This document shows positions 41,276-49,879 of a DNA stretch of 64,000 nucleotides, piece by piece. The first letter of the stretch is position 1. Each line of letters starts with the position of its first letter. The notes beneath the pieces are model-generated. The model saw only the letters and a program-made list of their open reading frames with translations. It did no database searches and was not told the DNA's origin. Origin of the DNA: Procambarus clarkii (Eukaryota; Arthropoda; Malacostraca; Decapoda; Cambaridae); NCBI RefSeq assembly GCF_040958095.1, contig NC_091175.1, positions 23,110,679-23,174,678 of the forward strand, given 5' to 3'. Made by a program: the position numbers and the translations under genes.

Positions 41276-41599
41276 TTCGGGTTTTCAGTGATAGTGGTGA
41301 TAAAAACTGTGATGATATATGTTGTATTAACCCTTCAGCTGCACATGGTGTATGTAGTACAACAGGACCCAATGGTACCATAAGTTAAATTTCTTAAACT
41401 TGCTCTAACGTTTTCCATTTTTTTTGTGCATAATCTACTAGGCAAACGAAGCAACGTTATCTAAATGATCACCAACGTAACTTGAAAAAAAAGAAAATTA
41501 AGATTTTCAGATCAGTTGCAAAAGTATTAATATCACCATTTGTTCATTAAGCTCTCAGAAAAGTATATGGTCTTCATTTTAATAGTGGGGAAAGATGGT

Positions 41600-41990
41600 A
41601 TACTGCAGTTTTAAAAGTTTTCAACATATCCATAAACATAACGTTCAAGCTTGGATGACATACCCCATTATATGTACTTTTTCTTTTTAACCAGTTATAG
41701 AAGCATGGGTTCTATGGTCAGTTATTGAGTAGGCTGTTTTATGGCCCTGGTTAAGAAACGGAGATGTTGGTAAAAAATCTGTTTCGTTATGCCCAAAATT
41801 AAAAAGAATGAGAACTTCGTCCAGAACTTGTTCAAATTTCTCATCTACTGTAATTATAAGAAAATAATTAAAAGAATCATGGCAATAATAATCATAGTAA
41901 CAGTAAAGATACATATTGTAAATTTGGAAAAAAAAATAGGTAACACTTTGTCTTCACAACTCTTTTTCTTCTTAGGAAATGATCTATAAA
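41600..41990 (-). pseudogene. Decayed spliced gene family, copy 2 (reverse orientation)
   Basis: On the minus strand, CTTATAATTACAG (a splice acceptor) is followed at 41,847 by an exon starting TAGATGAGAAATTTGAAC. This matches the exon start at 43,370 (TAGATGAGGAATTAGAAC). The frame continues with phrases shared with copy 3 (EQVLDEVL, KTAYSI, HRTH) and then the DNA equivalent of WLKTK near 41,690 before it decays. The intron upstream, up to about 41,990, also matches the intron at 43,218-43,369. This copy lies head-on to copy 3, so the two form an inverted pair separated by a few hundred bases. Confidence 0.65.
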
Positions 41991-42199
41991 ATTTAAAACA
42001 GCAGTCCTAGTAATAGTTTTGTATTAAGATATAATTAAATAATGATGCTTTTGTTAATAAATAATTTATTAGAAAAAGGCTTTCTGCCAGAATAAAAACA
42101 AATATTAATCTACCAATAATGCCCATTTCCTATATCTTCACCTTCACAAATGTATTTATTCTGTCATTCAGTAACTTATTGTATTGGCTTTAAAAATTT

Positions 42200-43217
42200 A
42201 TCATCATCTTATATGGGATTTTCATACTCTTTTCCATAGTCCACTTCTAAGTGATGAGGAAGGTGATTTATCTCTGCATAATGCACCCCATATCGTGGAG
42301 AAACTGCGCCGTGAATACAATATAAATACTGGAGGTGATTGTATAAGAAGCATACTAGACATGATGGGGAAGAGAATGAATATATTGGTCGAGAGTAGGT
42401 CAAGAAAAAGATGATTCCGAAATAATTGAGTTACTGAGTAATCATTCTTTATATACTTCAAGCATAAAATCGAGAGCATTAAAGAAAAAGAACCGTATAT
42501 GGTCCTTGATAACAGCTATAGCTATGTTATCTCGTGACACAGAAGAAATTTTACGATTGTTGCAGGTTTTTCTTGGGATGTATCCTTCAACAACTATTAT
42601 GGATATATTTTGTAGTTTTGTGGTTATTTTCCTATTGTGTTCGAAACTCTGTATTTCTAATGTTCTTCATTACAAGGTACATGCTGCACTCTATCTGATA
42701 GAAATTAATATCATTCATCATCAACCCGGGGCAAATATCTTGTGAACAGGCCCTTCTGATCAATCACGTTCCACGTGCTATATGCGTTGAGTATGTTCCC
42801 GGAGTGGATATAGCTGGAACAGTTCTGAGGACGGTACGGCGTCATTCAAATTTACGATACGTCATTGTTGATTCGCAGTCACCATCATCATCATCATCCT
42901 CATCACCCCTTTTACAATTACCACGAAATGCGGTTCATTCATTGTCTATACGTGATTCTTTTTCTGTTGATGTTTTAGTGCTAATGCCCAATTCTTTGGT
43001 CATTGTAGGGGATGATGGTTGGGGAAAGTGGAAAGATATTTCAATAATTACATTTAGAATATTATTATCCAGTGCAAAGAATATGTGTTATGATTAAAAA
43101 CCTATTATTGTATATTCACTAATGTTAAGTGTGAGGAATCAAGATTTATGCTAGATAATGTATTCTATTATGAAACATCAAAAAAACATAAAAAACTCTT
43201 ATAGATCAGTTCCTCCT
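42200..43217 (+). pseudogene. Decayed spliced gene family, copy 3, upstream exons
   Basis: Several consecutive frames have coding character. 42,240-42,414 reads SPLLSDEEGDLSLHNAPHIV and NINTGGDCIRSILDMMG; after a frame change near 42,410 it reads DSEIIELLSNHSLYTS; from about 42,715 it reads NHVPRAICVEYVPGVDIAG and TVLRTVRRHSNLRYVIVDSQ, then a Ser-rich run encoded by a CATCATCAT tract. 42,950-43,080 includes SFSVDVLVLMPNSL and DISIITFRILLSS, which matches the minus-strand fragment at 60,392-60,540. The last exon ends at CAGTTCCTCCT (43,217), followed by a strong donor GTAAGTAT. A TAG near 43,204 interrupts the final exon where the paralogue at 60.26 kb has TTG. The family is unknown to me. Frame changes and the stop mark it as a pseudogene, or as exons I have not joined correctly. 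Confidence 0.55.
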
Positions 43218-43369
43218 GTAAGTATAAAAATGCATCACCAGGAAGAAAAAAAAAAGAGTTGTGACGAAAAGGTGTTAGCTGTTTTTTCAGATTTCATAGA
43301 TATGTGTAATTACTGTTATTATAATTATTAATGCAATGATTATTTTTAATGATTTTCTTATAATTACAG

Positions 43370-44165
43370 TAGATGAGGAATTAGAACAATTTCTGGATGA
43401 AGTTCTTTCAGAATACCCTTTGTTTATTAGTTCGATCTATAAAACAGCCTACTCAATACCCAAACATAGAACACATGATTTTATAAATTGGTTAAAAACA
43501 AAATGTTCATTTATTGGGGCGTATCATCCTAGATTCAATGTTAATATGTTTTCGGATATGTTAACAATTTCTCTGCTCATTCGCCTTTTTCTCATTCGTT
43601 TGATTATGTATTAGATATGGAATTGTTGATAAGGTTACAGCAGTCATTAACAACTTGAAATTCTATGTTTTGGAAAATCCATCTGTTAGCTTTTTGGAAG
43701 AAGCAAAAATTAATACAGTTCTTGAGAATAAATTGGCGACATACGATGAACTTAATAGACAATAATACTTCCCAATGTGTATGTTGCAAAAACTTTTTAA
43801 AGGGTGAATATTTGGCTTCAAAACATGTAACAAATTCAGTGGGAATGGTTTCAGTAAGAATTACATGTTATAATAGATCGGAATATTTTATACGTGCTCA
43901 GTGCACATATATCATATTATATTGGGATGATATATATGATACGGGATTTAATATATTTGAGAATTTTTTTCACTTAGAATATGTGCTCAGTGCACATACA
44001 TCATACTATATTGGGATGATATATATATGATACGGGATTTAATATATTTGAGAATTTTTTTCACTTACAATTCTGGGTGTCGAATAGACAACATGATTGA
44101 CAAGAAATAGCTTTCATTACCAAATTTTATTATATTATAATAAAGCTGTAAATTAATTAACTAAT
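43370..44165 (+). pseudogene. Decayed spliced gene family, copy 3, last exon with zinc-finger-like end
   Basis: The exon begins after the acceptor TTATAATTACAG with TAGATGAGGAA (43,370). Its frame reads DEELEQFLDEVLSEYP, then KTAYSIPKHRTHDFINWLKTK and a YHPRFNVNMFSDML segment. After about 43,600 the coding frame shifts: 43,618-43,765 reads DKVTAVINNLKFYVLENPS and LEEAKINTVLENKL, and 43,765-43,960 reads SQCVCCKNFLKGEYL and later ITCYNRSEYFIRAQC. The CxCC and downstream C-x-n-C residues align with a CVCC ... TCYNICSQC arrangement in the 62-kb copy, suggesting a C-terminal zinc-binding domain. A 3' end with TTTCATTACCAAATT and AATAAAGC is shared with that copy; AATAAA may be the old polyadenylation signal. 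Function unknown; clearly disabled. Confidence 0.6.
43894..44075 (+). repeat. Tandem duplication of ~90 bp inside the pseudogene
   Basis: The segment starting GTGCTCAGTGCACATA at 43,894 and ending TTTTTCACTTA near 43,976 is repeated from 43,983 to about 44,070 (offset 89-91 bp) with few changes. The paralogue at 62.4-62.55 kb has only one copy, so this duplication arose after the copies separated. The unit starts with a short palindrome, GTGC-TCAGT-GCAC. Confidence 0.85.
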
Positions 44166-44302
44166 TTATTTGTATTTACTATTTACTTTCCATTAAATGA
44201 TTCCCCTATTTATATCATTATTGCATGCATTGTTAACATGTTCATTTGACATTTATTATGTTTTGTAGCAAAGTGAAAAATCTATACTAGTAATTCCATC
44301 TA

Positions 44303-44875
44303 CAGTTATACCTCCACTTATGAATTTAATCCGTTCCCAAAGAGAGGTTTTAATTCGAAAATTCGTAATTCAAAACGAGTTTTCCCTTAAGAAATATTGT
44401 AAATAGAATTAATCCGTTCCACACCATCCCCCCCCCCCAAAAAAAAAAATAATATTAACTTAAATGTACATTTTATACCACATACTGCTCTTTTTTTCTA
44501 GTTACAATACTTTAAGTATATCTCTTACCTTTTATTGAAGACTCTTGTTGGCATATGGAAGACATAAGGGGAACTTCTCTACTACTGCCTCTACCAACTT
44601 ACATTCTCTACTACCTCTATTCACAACTATTTTCTTAGGTTTAATCTTAATATTGATTCTCTTGGGACTCATGACGTGATATATATAATAATTACTTTTA
44701 TTTAAAAAAAACAATGAAATTCTTTGTAAGTGCATTAAGCGGCTACTTGGTCGACGTACAAAGTCGCTCGCTAGTCAAGGTAAAGGTTACAAGTCGAGTC
44801 CCATTTTTCGATGATCTTGGGATCATAATTAAAAAAATTCGTAAGTAGGGACTGTCGTAAGTCGTGGTGTCACTG
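44303..44875. mobile_element. Tigger/pogo-like MITE, 573 bp, flanked by TA
   Basis: The left end CAGTTATACCTCCACTTATGA and the right end, read in reverse, CAGTGACACCACGACTTACGA form imperfect terminal inverted repeats. Each is flanked by TA (44,301-44,302 and 44,876-44,877), the target duplication used by Tc1/mariner and pogo/Tigger transposases. The subterminal motif AATTCGAAAATTCGTAATTC is also inverted at the far end. There is no transposase reading frame, so the element is non-autonomous. A second copy lies at 58,853-59,414, about 80% similar by eye. Confidence 0.75.
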
Positions 44876-44879
44876 TACT

Positions 44880-47352
44880 TTAATTACGATTAGTAGTAGG
44901 CATCCTTCAATCTCGGGACTCTATGGAGTTGCGCTGTGGTTGTCAATCCTGGTGCAGCGTCTGGTGTGACTGATGAGGCCAATCCGAGAATGGCAGTCCA
45001 TCCCACAATGAGCACAAACTAAGTCCGATTCTGGTCTTTCTTCCTGGCTACCGGCAATCATTCTTTGTCTCTTTGCCTCCGATTTCTTGGCAAGTTACTC
45101 CTCGAACTTGAAGAGACCTCTTTGAACAGAGTGCCCCCAGGCTGAACGGTCTACGACCAGTGCTTCCCAAGTAGCAAGATCGACGTCCATGGCTTTCAGA
45201 TCCCTCTTGCATACGTCTTTGTGTCGTATCTTGAGTTTGCCTGTTGGACACTTTCCCTGCGTCAGCTTTCCATACAGGAGATCCTTGGGGATCCTGCCGT
45301 CGCCCATTTGTACCACGTGCCCGAGCCAGCGCATTCGTCTCTGTTTCAGCATTGTGTACATGCTGGTGATTCTTGCTCTCCCCAGGACGTTGTTCTTTGT
45401 CACCTTGTCCTGCCAGGTGATGTCCAAGATGTGACGAAGGCAGCGCATGTGGTAGGCATTCAGCTGTCGTTCCTGATGGGCGCGGAGTGTTCAAGACTTG
45501 CTGCCATAAAGAAGAGTGCTCAGGAAACAGGCTCTGTATATCTGGATCTTTTTATACTCAGTTAGCCTATTGTTGGCCCACACTCTCTTTGTCAGTCTGG
45601 ACATAGTAGTAGCCTTAACAATGCGTTTGTTTAGCTTCGTATCAAGAGAGAGGGAGTCAGAGATTGTGAAGCCCAGGTACACGAAGTCGTGAACGACTTC
45701 CAGTTTGGAATTGGAGATGATGCTGTCAGGTGGGAAATCCACTCCTTGTCCCATGCCCTGTATTTTCTTCAGGCTGATGGTGAGTCTGAAACCCTGAAAG
45801 GCCTCGCTGCAGCGGGTCATGAGCCATTGGAAGTCTTCAGCTGAATGGGCAGTGACTGCTGCGTCGTCAGAAAAAAGGAAGTCGTGCAGACTCCTCTGCT
45901 GAACCTTCGTCTTGGCTATCAGCCTGGAGAGGTTAAAGAGCTTTCCATCCAACCTGGTCCGGAGGTAGATGCCTTCCGTGGCAGATCCGAAGGCGTGCCG
46001 CAGCATAGCTGTGAAGAAAATCCCGAATAGGGTTGGAGCCAGTACGCAGCCCTGCTTTACTCCACTTCAGATGTCAAAGGCGTCTGATGTTAAGCCATCA
46101 AAGACCACGGTGTCGACCAGACCACACACTAGAAGTTGAAGGAACGACGACGTTTCGGTCCGTCCTGGACCATTCTCAAGTCGATTGTCCTTCATGTTCT
46201 CATGAAAAATCTGATGATGCTGAGGAGCCTGGGTGGGCATCCGATCTTAGGGAGGATCTTGAACAGGCCATCCCTGCTGACGAGGTCGAAGTCCTTCATC
46301 AGATCTATGAAAACTACGAAGAGTGGCTGCTTCTGTTCCCTGCATTTCTCCTGCAGTTGTCTGAGGGAAAAGACCATGTCGATGGTGGACCTGCCAGCTC
46401 TGAATCCGTAATGTGATTCTGGAAAGACTCTCTCTGCAAGTACGTGGAGCCTCTTCAATGTGACTCGAGCAAACAACCATCCGACAAAACTTAGGAGGGA
46501 GATTCCACGGTAATTGTTGCAGTCGCCCCTGTCACTTTTATTCTTATACAGCGTGATGATGTTGGCGTCCCTCATGTCTTGTGGCACCTCTCCTTCCCAG
46601 CAGAGGCAGAGAATTTCATGCAGCTCCATGAGCAGGCTACCTCTGCAGCACTTCAAGGTCTCAGCATGAATACCGTCTTTTCCAAGAGCTTTACCAGAAG
46701 TAAGGGAGTCTAGGACCACGCTGAGTTCTTCGAGAGTCGGTTCGCTATCAAGCTCCATTAACACAGACAGGCACTCAATGGCGCTCAAGGCGTCTTCGGT
46801 GACCACATTCTCCCTGGCATATAGCTTAGAGTAGTGTTCGACCCAACGCTTCAGCTGCAGTGTCTGGTCCTAAATCATCTAGCCTGTGGCAGATTTCAGG
46901 GGAGCGGTCTTCTTTTGGATTGGACCGAGGGCCTGCTTGATTCCGTCATACATTCCCCTTACATTGCCTGTATCCGCTGCAGTCTGTATCTGGGAGCAGA
47001 GCTAGAGCCAATAGTTGTTGGCACATCGCCTGGTACTCTGCTGCACTTTGCAGTGGATCTGAAAGTTGCGCTGACTTGGGCAGGTTTTGTAGGCTGCCAA
47101 GGTGTTTCTCTTTTCTTCTAAGACAGGTGTCATTTTTTCTGAGTGAGCTTCGGACCAGTCTGCTGACCTGCACCTGCTGGTCTTCTTGCCAAAGGTGGAC
47201 ATGGCAGCATTGAACACAGGGGTCTCTGAAGTGCTCCCATCTTTTACAGGCGGTGACCCCGGCTGGGCCAGGGAAAGATTCCTCGAGCACACGTGCAAAA
47301 TCTTCCACCTTGTCCTGATTGCCGGTCTTGGTGGTGTCGATGCAAGGTCTGC
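44880..47352 (-). pseudogene. Degenerate non-LTR retrotransposon (LINE), endonuclease region lost
   Basis: Reading leftwards from about 47,350, successive frames encode the linker and reverse transcriptase of a LINE. 47,298-47,002 covers the pre-RT region (FNAAMSTFGKKTS). 46,806-46,192 holds RT motifs NYRGISLLS, GFRAGRSTIDMVF and VFIDLMKDFDLVSRDG (motif A Asp). 46,006-45,491 holds GIYLRTRLDGKLFNLSRL, FLFSDDAAV (motif C, with Ser where FADD is usual) and VVHDFVYLGFTISDSLSLD. 45,448-45,095 ends with MRWLGHVVQMGDGRIPKDLL. A one-base frame change near 46,200, a TGA replacing an Arg codon near 46,072, and other shifts disable it. The N-terminal apurinic-type endonuclease is absent (5' truncation near 47,350). 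The 3' untranslated part runs to about 44,880, next to the MITE end. The clade is not certain from sequence alone. Confidence 0.88.
46115..46189 (-). repeat. 75-bp in-frame insertion in the LINE reverse transcriptase
   Basis: Between the RT segments ending HENMK and starting DTVVFDGL lies a 75-bp stretch with no counterpart in related LINEs as I recall them. It is bounded by GAC on both sides (minus strand) and reads CTTGAGAATGGTCCAGGACG, then GAAACGTCGTCGTTCC and CTAGTGTGTGGTCTGGTC. Its length is a multiple of three and it contains no stop in the LINE frame. I believe it is a piece of a different dispersed decapod repeat, but only one copy occurs here. Confidence 0.5.
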
Positions 47353-47356
47353 CCTC

Positions 47357-47511
47357 TTTTTTTCGAGTACTTACCTAGTTGTACTTTCCTATTTGTGCTT
47401 GCGGGGGTTGAACTTTGGCTCTTTGGTCCTGCCTCTCAACTGTCAATCAACTGGTGTACAGATTCCTGAGCCTACTAGGCTCTACCATATCTACATTTGA
47501 CACTGTGTACC
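47357..47511 (-). mobile_element. 3'-end fragment of the LINE B family, oligo(A) tail
   Basis: The sequence from CTTTTTTTCGAGTACTTACC (47,352 on) through TGTGCTTGCGGGGGTTGAACT, CTGTCAATCAACTGGTGTAC and CTCTACCATATCTACATTTGA matches the fragment at 56,008-56,104 over its first ~95 bp. In the minus orientation it is the last ~150 bp of a LINE. Here the 3' end is followed by an A-run, while the sister copies end in (AC)n. It abuts the truncated 5' end of the LINE at 44,880-47,352. Confidence 0.7.
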
Positions 47512-47527
47512 CAGCAAACAATTTAAG

Positions 47528-47677
47528 GTTGCCACAACATATCTGGAAAGTATTTGAAAGGATTGGAAACGTTTGTTTTATCGTATCAAATACGATATTG
47601 TGTGTAGACTTAAATAGGTTTCCAAAACTTAAAACCAAAACCTACGTATCTAACACTAATTTGAGATGTTGTGGCAA
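47528..47677. repeat. 150-bp inverted repeat (foldback/MITE-like)
   Basis: GTTGCCACAACAT at 47,528-47,540 is perfectly complementary to ATGTTGTGGCAAC at 47,665-47,677. Nested inside are GGAAAC (about 47,565) against GTTTCC (about 47,620) and a central ATCGTAT-CAA-ATACGAT stem near 47,581-47,597. The whole unit can fold back on itself. There is no coding capacity. It could be a small foldback transposon; I cannot see a clear target duplication. Confidence 0.65.
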
Positions 47678-47810
47678 CTTTACAATCCTAACATGAATCA
47701 TTCATAATCCATTCATATACCAATATGAATCTCTTGTGAAAGGTTTGAGCCTACTCTGAACCCTTTTCACATCTTTGTGTTTAAAGTTAAATTTCTTGAA
47801 ATTAAATTAT

Positions 47811-48040
47811 ATTATTTTATATTATATTATTATTTTTATTATATTTTATTTTATATTGTATTATTATTTTTGTTATATTTTATTTTATATTATATTATTA
47901 TTTTCAATTTAAATATTAAAACCAATTTAAGAGTAAAAAAAATCAAATAATTTATATTTCTTTTATTATTTACTAACAAATCAGCAAAAATACAAAAACA
48001 TATGACCTATATAATTATATATATAATATGTATACATATA

Positions 48041-48138
<98 letters not shown>

Positions 48139-48175
48139 TTATTTATTATATATATATACATATATACACACAGAC
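47811..48175. repeat. AT-rich simple sequence with an (AT)n microsatellite
   Basis: 47,811-47,910 is a degenerate TTATATTATATTATTATTTT repeat. 48,040-48,130 is an almost perfect (TA)n run, followed by TATA/TATTTATT variants to about 48,175. Minus-strand AATAAATA motifs near 48,139 could serve as a polyadenylation signal for the exon just to the right. Confidence 0.85.
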
Positions 48176-48201
48176 ACATATATATAGATTCTATATAGAC
48201 A

Positions 48202-48303
48202 TTAGAGAAGATTCAGCAGTATGCCACCAGGCTCGCCACCATTTTCAGTATTCGTCATATCCAAGTCTGTTGTGTGATGCACATGTCTTCTTGCTTCACC
48301 ACC
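48202..48303 (-). CDS. Candidate terminal exon of a host gene
   Basis: The minus strand has a good acceptor (TATTTCATTACAG) immediately before 48,303. The exon starts in phase 0 with GGTGGTGAAGCAAGA and stays open for 33 codons to a TAA at 48,204-48,202. The peptide includes GGEARRHVHHTTDLDMTNTE and ends GGEPGGILLNLL. The preceding exon (48,650-48,756) ends in phase 0 at a GTAAAG donor, so the join is in frame across a 346-bp intron. An AATAAA on the same strand lies about 60 bp downstream. Repetitive neighbours lack such structure. I do not recognise the protein; hydrophilic and Gly/His/Thr-rich, it would be the C-terminus. Chance cannot be excluded for exons this short. Confidence 0.42.
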   Translation of the reverse strand, partial: GGEARRHVHHTTDLDMTNTENGGEPGGILLNLL

Positions 48304-48649
48304 CTGTAATGAAATATTGTTTGTTACTAATTGTTTTCAATAATACATAAATTATTTTATTATATAATATTTAATTTATTAATTAAAAACCCTTTCCATA
48401 TTATAGAAACAAACTAAAACAAGAATCTATATAAAACAATATTATATCCTGCATTATTCCAGCCCATTATTAGAGATAGTAGCCACCTTTTATTTTGGTT
48501 TTCTTTCATTATTAGTGCTCAGAAAATTAAATATATCTATATATTTAGTCAAAATCAGTTACATTATTTTATCTTATTCATAGCATAAATGTTCTCAAAG
48601 ATTACTAAAAAGAGATTGAATTAGACTACAGCAAATTGGCAAACTTTAC

Positions 48650-48756
48650 CTTGTATCTGTTTCCACCGAGTTTGTTTGGGCCGTTCTTCAACATATCAGC
48701 AAAACTTGTCTCGACATCTCTTTCAGTTGCATTAGTGTGGGTGTTGATACAGGCTT
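48650..48756 (-). CDS. Candidate penultimate exon of the same host gene
   Basis: The acceptor ATATATTTCCAG precedes 48,756 and the donor GTAAAG follows 48,650 on the minus strand. With two leading bases completing a codon from an upstream exon, the frame reads ACINTHTNATERDVETSFAD and then MLKNGPNKLGGNRYK, with no stop in 35 codons. The other two frames contain stops. Phase continuity with the exon at 48,202-48,303 supports a real splice pair. The upstream exon is not certain; 51,405-51,487 is a possible member, but its phase would need one more exon in between. Domain unknown. Confidence 0.42.
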
Positions 48757-48859
48757 CTGGAAATATATAAGATTTAATTAATATATATAATTATAATTCA
48801 CTTTGTTGGGAGACAAGAAGCCACAGAGTAATAATACATTGTTGGCGTTTATTGAGGTG

Positions 48860-49190
48860 TTCCCCTGTTCTCCAGTCTTCCTCCGTCCCCTCGTCCTTCC
48901 CACCATTCCCCATTCCACAGTCCTTTCGTCCTTCCCACTTCCCCATCCCCACATCCTTCCCACTTCCCTGTCCCATCGTCCTCCTTACCATTTTCCCCTC
49001 CCCTGTCCCTTCTTCCTCCCCCACCATCTCCCATTCACCTGTCCCTTTGTCCTCCCCAGCATTCTCCATTTCCCTGTCCCCACCATCCCCAACTCCCCAG
49101 TCCCCTCGTCCTCCCCACCATTACCCTCTCCTCTGTCCCCTCGTCTTCCCCACCATCCCCCCCTCTCGTCCTCCCCACCATTCCAAACTA
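48860..49190. repeat. Pyrimidine-rich minisatellite, ~24-36-bp unit
   Basis: About ten degenerate repeats of CCCTCGTCCTCCCCACCATTC and shorter forms occur, with CGTCCT-type starts at 48,892, 48,928, 48,952, 48,977, 49,012, 49,049, 49,108, 49,142 and 49,168. The plus strand is almost entirely C and T. Open frames through it are low-complexity artefacts. Confidence 0.85.
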
Positions 49191-49321
49191 CCTCATCCGA
49201 TGCATTCTATAATGGTCTGATGCTTCCATCAGAAAATTGGGAACATCAAATGATCTGATATTCCCATCACTGAAAAATAAGAACAGCTAAAAAAATTAAT
49301 TGAAAAAAATAAAAAATAAAC

Positions 49322-49624
49322 TATACTCATGAAATGAACAGTATGGTAAACAACACAGCTCAATTTCAATGCAATGTCACACAAAATTATTAAATCGAAA
49401 TGAAAATAAATTGAAATCTATGAAAATTCAAATTATCAATGCAATCGGAAATATTGAAATAATATCGCAACATAATATAGTGTGGGTTGCTCTTACGTGC
49501 AACAGACGGTGCTGTTTTTCAAAAAAGGCATGGTTTTACCTGTCACAAGTGTGGCATCTATACTTATACTCACGAAATGAACGGTATGGTAAACAACATA
49601 GCTCAATTGCAATGCAATGTCACA
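49322..49624. repeat. Direct repeat of ~58 bp, 243 bp apart
   Basis: TATACTCATGAAATGAACAG at 49,322 and TATACTCACGAAATGAACGG at 49,565 start two ~58-bp segments that continue to CAATGCAATGTCACA with only a few differences. The sequence between them is AT-rich and not coding. This could be a partial duplication or the ends of a small element. Confidence 0.75.
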
Positions 49625-49879
49625 ATAACATTTAATAACAATAATAACAATAACATTTAAATATACTTTAAGATTTAATCTAGAAGAAAATAAGGACATT
49701 GAAATGGTTCATGAACTCGATTTCAATAAAGGACACTATGGGGAACTTTGAAAAACAGTTAATGAGTATAATTAGACAGACTTGTTGCTAGGCAGAGGAG
49801 TAAATAATGAGATATATGGCAAATTTTGCAAAATATACAATGAAGGCACACAAACATTCATACCCAAACAAAGCAAAAT

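Noticed and set aside
37621..44165. Endogenous virus as the source of the unknown gene pieces
   Set aside because: I considered it because of the AT-rich multicopy layout, but shared spliceosomal donor and acceptor sites fit duplicated cellular-type genes better and I recognise no viral protein.
48803..49258. Pro/Ser-rich and Gly/Glu-rich ORFs
   Set aside because: They are translations of the pyrimidine minisatellite in several frames.
49196..49279. A third exon (open 26 codons with splice-like borders) upstream of 48,756
   Set aside because: Its phase does not join the 48,650-48,756 exon, and the sequence contains imperfect inverted copies of GATGTTCCCA, so it looks like repeat DNA.
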